The position numbers were made by a program, and so were the translations under genes. From NCBI GenBank assembly GCA_007131125.1, contig SLRE01000081.1:1-6920 (forward strand): a stretch of DNA of 6,920 bases, written 5' to 3'. The notes beneath the pieces were generated by a model. That model did no database searches. It was not told where the DNA came from and saw nothing but the letters and a program-made list of their open reading frames with translations. Of the stretch, positions 1 to 4,245 are shown piece by piece; position 1 is the first letter of the stretch, and each line of letters starts with the position of its first letter. The DNA is from Bacteroidales bacterium (GTDB lineage: Bacteria > Bacteroidota > Bacteroidia > Bacteroidales > UBA7960).

Positions 1-94
1 CGGGTTTGCAGCTGAATAAACTGTGGGTCTGCCCTTCCCTTTCCCGGCTTTTTAAATATTCTTGCCAAAAAACAGAAATAATCTTCATATTGCT

Positions 95-102
95 TACCTT
101 TG
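95..102 (+). promoter_or_regulatory. Bacteroidetes-type -7 promoter element (TACCTTTG) of the cold-shock gene
   Basis: TACCTTTG matches the Bacteroidetes primary-sigma -7 consensus TAnnTTTG exactly. I see no convincing TTG-type -33 element 19-25 bases upstream; the nearest TTG, at 62-64, is about 30 bases away. Transcription would be expected to start a few bases downstream, near 107-110. That leaves a leader of about 45 bases before the ATG at 154, but almost none before the ATG at 112, so the element helps decide the start codon. The match is direct; promoter function is inferred. Confidence 0.6.
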
Positions 103-153
103 TAAATTCCCATGGCAGGGAAAATTTTAATTAACCATACTAAAAACCATTCA

Positions 154-603
154 ATGGGAAGATCTCAGGAAAGTTATAACAAAAAAGAAGTAAGAAGCAA
201 GAAAGAAAAGAAGCGCAAGGAAAAGGAAAAGAAACGATTGGAAAAGCGGGAAAAGGAAAGCAGAGGCGATCTGGACAATATGATAGCCTACGTTGATGAA
301 ATGGGCAATCCCACCAACACCCCCCCTGATCCCGACCAAAAACAGTCGGTAAAAGCCGAAGATATCGAAGTCAGCACCCCAAAACAGGAATCTGTTCCCT
401 ATGATCCTGTCAGAAAAGGGGTGGTAACCTTTTTTAACGACTCAAAAGGTTACGGTTTTATTAAGGACGCAGAAACACAGGAAAGTGTTTTTGTGCACGC
501 CAATAATTTAACGGAAGAGATCAAAGAAGGAAATTTGGTTAGCTTTGAGGTGGTAATGGGGCACAAAGGCCCGGCTGCCGAAAAAGTAAAGATTCTGAAA
601 TAG
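154..603 (+). CDS. Cold-shock-domain protein with Lys/Arg-rich N-terminal extension
   Basis: This is a cytoplasmic single-stranded nucleic-acid-binding protein of the CspA family, expected to act on RNA structure. The 149-residue product has two parts. Residues 1-38 are highly basic (MGRSQESYNKKEV followed by runs of K, R and E) and are followed by a linker containing MIAYVDEMGNPTNTPPDP (residues 43-60). The cold-shock domain spans about residues 86-149, with RNP1-like KGYGFIKD (98-105) and RNP2-like VFVHAN (112-117). A classic CspA is only about 70 residues, so half of this protein is extension. I chose the ATG at 154 because homologues I recall from Bacteroidetes start MGRSQE, and because the upstream in-frame ATG at 112 would lie almost on the predicted transcription start. 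The 14 extra residues from 112 look like leader sequence. There is no Shine-Dalgarno sequence, which is normal for this phylum. The gene is transcribed alone, converging on floA. Domain identity is certain; its exact RNA role is unknown. Confidence 0.9.
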   Translation: MGRSQESYNKKEVRSKKEKKRKEKEKKRLEKREKESRGDLDNMIAYVDEMGNPTNTPPDPDQKQSVKAEDIEVSTPKQESVPYDPVRKGVVTFFNDSKGYGFIKDAETQESVFVHANNLTEEIKEGNLVSFEVVMGHKGPAAEKVKILK

Positions 604-610
604 GTAAAAT

Positions 611-660
611 CCGCAACAGCCACTCCCCATTCAGTCATTGAACTGGGATTATTATTGCGG
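611..660 (+). other. Predicted stem-loop in the 3' region of the cold-shock gene
   Basis: Seven bases after the cold-shock stop codon, CCGCAA (611-616) can pair with TTGCGG (655-660). Inside that, CCCATTCA (626-633) can pair with TGAACTGGG (639-647) if one C is bulged. No T-run follows immediately; the sequence continues with a C-rich tract and then TTTATTTTT at 673-681. It may be an inefficient terminator or an RNA-stabilising 3' structure. The rest of 604-798 holds no open frame I can support. It contains one more weak A/T hairpin, GCATTTT (709-715) with AAAATGC (723-729). Confidence 0.35.
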
Positions 661-798
661 TAACACCCCCCCTTTATTTTTCAATGCGCTTAAGGCAGGA
701 AGCAACCGGCATTTTTTTTACCAAAATGCTTCCACTGCATTTGATATATCCTACAACTGAATTCAATACATTTTCCGGATTCCATCCATCATGGAAAT

Positions 799-833
799 AA
801 AAAAACCACCTGCGTAAAACAGGTGGTTTTTTT
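799..833. terminator. Bidirectional intrinsic terminator between convergent genes
   Basis: CCACCTG (806-812) and CAGGTGG (820-826) form a perfect 7-bp stem around a CGTAAAA loop. A run of seven A (799-805) and a run of seven T (827-833) flank it and extend the pairing. Read on either strand, this is a GC-rich hairpin followed by a U-tract. It lies 17 bases beyond the floA stop codon on the minus strand and about 195 bases beyond the cold-shock stop on the plus strand. It can therefore end both transcripts at the convergent junction. Confidence 0.92.
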
Positions 834-850
834 AATCTGAGAATCCTTGT

Positions 851-1885
851 TTATTTGGAGGATTCGTCTCCGGATTTACCTTTTCGGGAAGATTCTCCGG
901 GCTTACTTATCTTGTCACGCATGGTGGTATCGGCTTTGATGTTTTCCATGCGGTAATAATCCATAATGCCTAGGTTTCCGCTTCTGAAGGCTTCGGAAAT
1001 GGCTTTTGGGATTTCGGCTTCGGCCTGAATCACATTAGCGCGTGCTTCCTGGGCTTTGGCCTTCATTTCCTGTTCGGCGGCTACAGCCATGGCACGGCGT
1101 TCCTCTGCTTTAGCCTGGGCAATGTTCTTATCGGCATTGGCCTGGTCGATCTGCAGCATGGCCCCGATGTTTTTACCCACGTCAATATCGGCGATATCGA
1201 TAGAAAGGATCTCGTAAGCAGTTCCGGAGTCCAATCCTTTGGAAAGCACTACTTTGGAAATGCTGTCGGGATTTTCAAGTACCTGTTTGTGGTGCTGTGC
1301 CGACCCAATGGAGGTAACAATACCCTCACCAACCCTGGCCAGAATGGTTTCTTCGCCGGCTCCACCAACCAGCTGCTTGATGTTTGCACGCAGGGTAACC
1401 CTGGCTTTGGCAATAAGCTGAATACCATCCTTAGCCACAGCAGCAACCGGAGGGGTGTTGATCACTTTCGGCTTAACCGACATTTGCACGGCTTCCAATA
1501 CATCACGACCGGCAAGGTCAATGGCGGTTGCGGTTTTAAAATCCAGGGGAATATTTGCTTTGTCGGCACTGATCAGGGCATTGACCACTGCTTTTACCCG
1601 GCCTCCTGCCAGGTAGTGGGCTTCCAGATCGTTTCGGTTCAAATGTAAACCCGCTTTGGTGGCCGAAATAAGGTTGTTTACAATAACAGCCGGGGGAATC
1701 TTCCTCCATCGCATCAGCACCAGTTGCAAAAGACTGATGCGTACCCCAGATACCAGGGCCGAGAACCACAATCCTACCGGTATAAAGTAGAAAATGACCC
1801 ACAGACCAACAATACTGATCAGGGCAATGGCGATAATAATTCCGATTTGGCTATCTACAGCTAAGATCGCTCCAAGATTGTCCAT
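851..1885 (-). CDS. floA: Flotillin-like protein FloA
   Basis: This is a membrane-anchored scaffold protein of the bacterial FloA family (formerly UPF0365/YqfA), which forms mobile flotillin assemblies in the cytoplasmic membrane and affects fluidity and membrane-protein organisation. The 344-residue product has a hydrophobic segment at about 15-37. A flotillin/SPFH-like region follows, with the signature stretches HYLAGGRVKAVVNALI (90-105), AIDLAGRDVLEAVQMSV (121-137), LVGGAGEETILARVGEGIV (172-190) and GLDSGTAYEILSIDIADID (217-235). An Ala/Glu-rich helical region (about 247-300, with AKAEERRAMAVAAEQEM) matches the flotillin coiled-coil. B. subtilis FloA is about 331 residues and collinear by memory, so this is full length. 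The tail from 327 is a polar Ser/Gly/Lys stretch. The gene begins 6 bases after the nfeD stop and is the last gene of the cluster before the terminator. There is no Shine-Dalgarno sequence upstream. The identification is secure; its cargo in this organism is unknown. Confidence 0.97.
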   Translation of the reverse strand: MDNLGAILAVDSQIGIIIAIALISIVGLWVIFYFIPVGLWFSALVSGVRISLLQLVLMRWRKIPPAVIVNNLISATKAGLHLNRNDLEAHYLAGGRVKAVVNALISADKANIPLDFKTATAIDLAGRDVLEAVQMSVKPKVINTPPVAAVAKDGIQLIAKARVTLRANIKQLVGGAGEETILARVGEGIVTSIGSAQHHKQVLENPDSISKVVLSKGLDSGTAYEILSIDIADIDVGKNIGAMLQIDQANADKNIAQAKAEERRAMAVAAEQEMKAKAQEARANVIQAEAEIPKAISEAFRSGNLGIMDYYRMENIKADTTMRDKISKPGESSRKGKSGDESSK

Positions 1886-1891
1886 GTTTGT

Positions 1892-2359
1892 TTATGATTT
1901 TGGTTTAACAATGATTTTATTCCCGTCAACTTTTACCACCACAATGGGTGTATTTTCGCTGATGAGGTTGTCTTTGGATTGCACTTCGTAATAGTCTTCT
2001 TTTATAAGGGCCTTTCCCATAGGATTCAGGCGGGTGATGGTGACCCCTTCGTCACCTGCCACAACCCGGTCGGGTTCAAATACATTCACTTTCCCGTCAA
2101 GTTCCGACCCCAGCATGGCTTTTTTCCATGTGTTGGACTTCAGGGCCAGCCCAATAGATATCAGGCTAAAAACCAGTGAACCGGCAAGAGTAATCACCCC
2201 GATTTCAGTTCCATAAGTATTGAATGACATTACAATGCCGCCGATTACCATTCCGATACCAACCAGGCCCACAATGGTGGCACCCGGCACAACAAGTATT
2301 TCCAGCAGCAGAAAAACTATGCCCACAACAATAAGGCTTAAAATAATCAACCAGGTCAT
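1892..2359 (-). CDS. NfeD family membrane protein, short form without protease domain
   Basis: This small integral membrane protein is of the NfeD type, whose genes are typically next to flotillin or stomatin genes and whose products are thought to act with them. The 155-residue product has three hydrophobic segments at about 3-25, 28-47 and 52-73. A soluble C-terminal OB-fold-like domain follows (about 98-155), carrying the family pattern GDEGVTITRLNPMGKALI (102-119) and ending in a VVVKVDGNKIIVKP strand pair. Long NfeD proteins carry an N-terminal ClpP-class serine protease domain, which is absent here. The length is normal for the short class, so this is not a truncation. It lies 2 bases after the M48 gene's stop and 6 bases before floA, so translation of the three is probably coupled. 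Partnership with FloA is inferred from family knowledge and adjacency; the biochemical role of short NfeD proteins remains poorly defined. Confidence 0.92.
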   Translation of the reverse strand: MTWLIILSLIVVGIVFLLLEILVVPGATIVGLVGIGMVIGGIVMSFNTYGTEIGVITLAGSLVFSLISIGLALKSNTWKKAMLGSELDGKVNVFEPDRVVAGDEGVTITRLNPMGKALIKEDYYEVQSKDNLISENTPIVVVKVDGNKIIVKPKS

Positions 2360-2361
2360 AA

Positions 2362-3162
2362 TTACTGAGGATTATAATATTTCATGGCTTCAGGTACAAA
2401 CTCTTTAACGGCTCTAATTCTTGACTGGCTGCTCGGATGGGTGCTGAGCAATTCGGGTGGAGAAGCTCCGGAGGACTGGGCGGCCATGCGCTGCCAGAAG
2501 TCCACTGCATGGGAAGGGTCATAGCCGGCCATTGCCATAAATATCATTCCCAGTCTGTCGGCTTCCAGTTCATGGCGGCGGCTGTATGCCAGAGTACCCA
2601 GGGTACCCCCCACACCATATGCCATCAGGAAAATATTTCGTGTTTCTTCAGGCCTTTCCCTCAATGCAACATCCAGGCTCACGGCCCCCAGGGTGAGGAG
2701 CAACTGCTGGCTCATCCGCTCATTTCCATGACGGGCAACAGCATGAGCAATCTCGTGTGACATTACCACGGCAAGACCGTTTTCATCCTTGGTTACGGGC
2801 AATATCCCTGTATAAAAAACCACTTTGCCTCCGGGCATGCACCAGGCGTTAACGGCATCATTCTGCACAAGGTTGAATTCCCATTGAAAGTTTTTTACCC
2901 GATCACCTTCACCTATATCGATAAGGTATTGGTTTACGGCATTGGAAATGCGTTCCCCGCTGTTTCTGACCATACGGGTCCGGGGATCTGAAGCAGGAAC
3001 CGGAGGGTTTTCCGTTAGAAACTCCTGGTAGTTTGTCAGGGCCATATCAACCAGCATTCCTTCGGGAAGCAGGCTCACCTGCCGTCGTCCCGTTACCGGA
3101 ACCCTTGAGCACGATACTACCGTAACTAATACGGCCAATATCAAAGTGGTTTTCCTGATCAT
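2362..3162 (-). CDS. M48 family zinc metalloprotease, predicted lipoprotein
   Basis: This is a zinc-dependent endopeptidase of family M48 (the group containing BepA, LoiP and Oma1), predicted to act in the periplasm or at an envelope membrane on damaged or misassembled proteins. The 266-residue product starts with a basic-hydrophobic signal (1-17) ending in a lipobox VVSC, so Cys18 is the likely lipidated residue. The catalytic motif HEIAH (136-140) supplies two zinc-binding histidines and the catalytic Glu137. HELEAD (197-202) supplies the third ligand, most likely Glu198. NAWCMPGGKVVFYTGIL (105-121) is the conserved strand region before the active site. THP (241-243) matches the conserved C-terminal histidine segment that has a regulatory role in BepA. 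No TPR domain follows, so the protein is closer in layout to LoiP than to BepA. It begins 16 bases after clpS and ends 2 bases before nfeD. All catalytic residues are present; the substrate is unknown. Confidence 0.94.
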   Translation of the reverse strand: MIRKTTLILAVLVTVVSCSRVPVTGRRQVSLLPEGMLVDMALTNYQEFLTENPPVPASDPRTRMVRNSGERISNAVNQYLIDIGEGDRVKNFQWEFNLVQNDAVNAWCMPGGKVVFYTGILPVTKDENGLAVVMSHEIAHAVARHGNERMSQQLLLTLGAVSLDVALRERPEETRNIFLMAYGVGGTLGTLAYSRRHELEADRLGMIFMAMAGYDPSHAVDFWQRMAAQSSGASPPELLSTHPSSQSRIRAVKEFVPEAMKYYNPQ

Positions 3163-3178
3163 TTTTATTTATATAAAG

Positions 3179-3451
3179 TTATTCAATGGTTGCTGTTAAT
3201 CCACGGTTCAGCATTTCCCGGTATTTGGGCTTCAGCTCGGAAAATCCCCCTGAAAGAACCGCACACTTGCCGTTGTAATGAACAATCAGGGTGCATTGCT
3301 CTGCCTGTTCAGGTTCGTGATCACAAACTTCCACCAGGGTTTCTATTACAAAGTCAAAGGTATTGAAATCATCGTTATGCAATACCAATTCTCTTTTGTC
3401 TGATAAAGAAAAATCTTCACCTTCAACAGGGTTGGTTTTCTCTTTTACCAT
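3179..3451 (-). CDS. clpS: ClpS, N-degron adaptor for Clp protease
   Basis: This cytoplasmic adaptor delivers proteins with destabilising N-terminal residues (Leu, Phe, Tyr, Trp) to the ClpA/ClpC-type unfoldase with ClpP. In the 90-residue product, residues 1-19 form a flexible polar N-terminal extension, the part that in ClpS engages the unfoldase. The core domain (about 21-90) contains the signature HNDDFNTFDFVI (25-36), with Asn26-Asp27-Asp28 lining the N-degron pocket. VHYNGKC (57-63) follows, with His58 matching E. coli His66. The position of the E. coli gatekeeper Met40 is Phe32 here. The protein ends LTATIE, like the C-terminal strand of the family. It is the first gene of a tight four-gene cluster and has its own predicted promoter. 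The neighbours are membrane proteins rather than clpA, which is its neighbour in E. coli. The family call is secure; the specificity is inferred. Confidence 0.94.
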   Translation of the reverse strand: MVKEKTNPVEGEDFSLSDKRELVLHNDDFNTFDFVIETLVEVCDHEPEQAEQCTLIVHYNGKCAVLSGGFSELKPKYREMLNRGLTATIE

Positions 3452-3477
3452 AAAGTTCTTTTTATTGATGTCAATGG

Positions 3478-3485
3478 CAAAGTTA
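3478..3485 (-). promoter_or_regulatory. Bacteroidetes-type -7 promoter element (TAACTTTG) upstream of clpS
   Basis: On the minus strand this reads TAACTTTG, an exact match to the TAnnTTTG consensus. It lies 26 bases before the clpS ATG, which gives a transcription start near 3471 and a leader of about 20 bases. I see no clear -33 TTG at the expected distance. The flanking 3486-3540 is strongly A/T-rich. It would drive clpS, the M48 gene, nfeD and floA together, since the later gaps are too short for separate promoters. Confidence 0.55.
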
Positions 3486-3535
3486 AATAAAATAAAGATA
3501 TAACCCTTTGATGGGCTATAATTACCTTATCATAT

Positions 3536-3562
3536 AAACATCAACCCTTTTGGATGTTTTTT
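3536..3562. terminator. Weak hairpin in the plsY-clpS gap
   Basis: AAACATC (3536-3542) pairs with GATGTTT (3553-3559) around a 10-base loop. On the plus strand it is followed by a T-run (3557-3562). On the minus strand, where the genes lie, it is followed only by an A/T mix with a short TTT. It lies 26 bases beyond the plsY stop, where a terminator for the upstream operon would be expected. The stem is short and A/T-rich, so termination here may be partial. The hairpin is direct; its function is uncertain. Confidence 0.35.
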
Positions 3563-3588
3563 GTTCTCAAAAAACAAGGAAACTGTGC

Positions 3589-4221
3589 TTATTTTTTTCG
3601 GAAAGAAATTTTGTTTTCCTGCCCTTTCATCAAGCGCCTGATATTTTTCTTGTGGGTAAGGGGCACAAACACGGCTACGGCCAGTGAAAAAATTATTTTT
3701 GGCATGAGGTCGGTGGGAAATATCCAGATGACGGCAACCGGAAAAAAGATGGCAGCCCCAATGGAACCCAAAGAAACGTATCTGCTTGGAATAAACAATA
3801 AGAGGAACACTCCCAGGCAAAAAAGTACCGCTTCAGGAAAGAGGATAATGACAATCCCGGCCAGGGTGGCTATTCCTTTCCCTCCCCTGAATGAGGCAAA
3901 CAACGGAAAAACGTGACCAAGCAATGCCATTCCCCCCAGCAGCAGCTGATATATCACAAACCATTCTTCTATATGAAAAGCTTCTCTAACAAAGAATGAA
4001 AGTGCCACGGCACCAATACCTTTCAGGGCATCAACCAACAGAACCCCAATTCCGGTTTTGATTCCCAGAACCCTCAAAGCATTGGTAGCACCTGCATTTC
4101 CACTACCATGCTCCCGCACATCAATCCCGAAAAACCATTTACCTGCCCAAACCGCTGTGGGTATGGAACCAATCAGGTAAGCCATAAACACAAAGAGCAA
4201 CAATTCCCACTGAAACGACAT
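3589..4221 (-). CDS. plsY: Glycerol-3-phosphate acyltransferase PlsY
   Basis: This integral inner-membrane enzyme transfers an acyl group from acyl-phosphate (made by PlsX) to the sn-1 position of glycerol 3-phosphate, giving lysophosphatidic acid, the first committed step of phospholipid synthesis. The 210-residue length is normal for the family. All three active-site motifs are present: HGSGNAGATNALR (38-50), GHVFPLFASFRGGKG (102-116) with the phosphate-binding GGKG, and SRYVSLGSI (146-154). Hydrophobic spans at about 4-25, 57-77, 87-107, 117-144 and 152-190 fit a polytopic protein. The basic C-terminal tail (HKKNIRRLMKG, then NKISFRKK) is cytoplasmic-like and longer than strictly needed. 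The ATG lies 24 A/T-rich bases after the large gene's stop, without a Shine-Dalgarno sequence, so co-transcription with that gene is likely. The identification is secure. Confidence 0.97.
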   Translation of the reverse strand: MSFQWELLLFVFMAYLIGSIPTAVWAGKWFFGIDVREHGSGNAGATNALRVLGIKTGIGVLLVDALKGIGAVALSFFVREAFHIEEWFVIYQLLLGGMALLGHVFPLFASFRGGKGIATLAGIVIILFPEAVLFCLGVFLLLFIPSRYVSLGSIGAAIFFPVAVIWIFPTDLMPKIIFSLAVAVFVPLTHKKNIRRLMKGQENKISFRKK

Positions 4222-4245
4222 TATTTAAATAGATTTATAAAATTG

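Noticed and set aside
1..60. Possible terminator of an upstream gene (CGGG at the edge, CCCGG then CTTTTT at 43-53)
   Set aside because: The left arm is cut by the window edge and the loop would be about 38 bases, so the pairing cannot be judged. No coding frame could be supported in 1-94.
112..153. N-terminal extension of the cold-shock protein from the first ATG
   Set aside because: The -7 element ends only 9 bases before this ATG, and the familiar protein start is MGRSQE at 154.
799..833. Perfect inverted repeat considered as an operator or attachment site
   Set aside because: A-run and T-run flanks, the location just past two convergent stop codons and the absence of mobile genes fit an intrinsic bidirectional terminator better.
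1289..1648. A 119-codon plus-strand frame opposite floA
   Set aside because: It is antisense to conserved floA codons and has no promoter or recognisable domain.
3530..3820. A 96-codon minus-strand frame running past the plsY stop
   Set aside because: It overlaps plsY in another frame, and its Cys/His/Lys-rich product shows no family features. A frameshifted plsY tail is not needed, because plsY already has normal length and all its motifs.
3554..3916. A 120-codon plus-strand open frame over the end of plsY
   Set aside because: It is antisense to an unmistakable PlsY frame, and its product is Lys/Thr/Met-rich with no recognisable motif.
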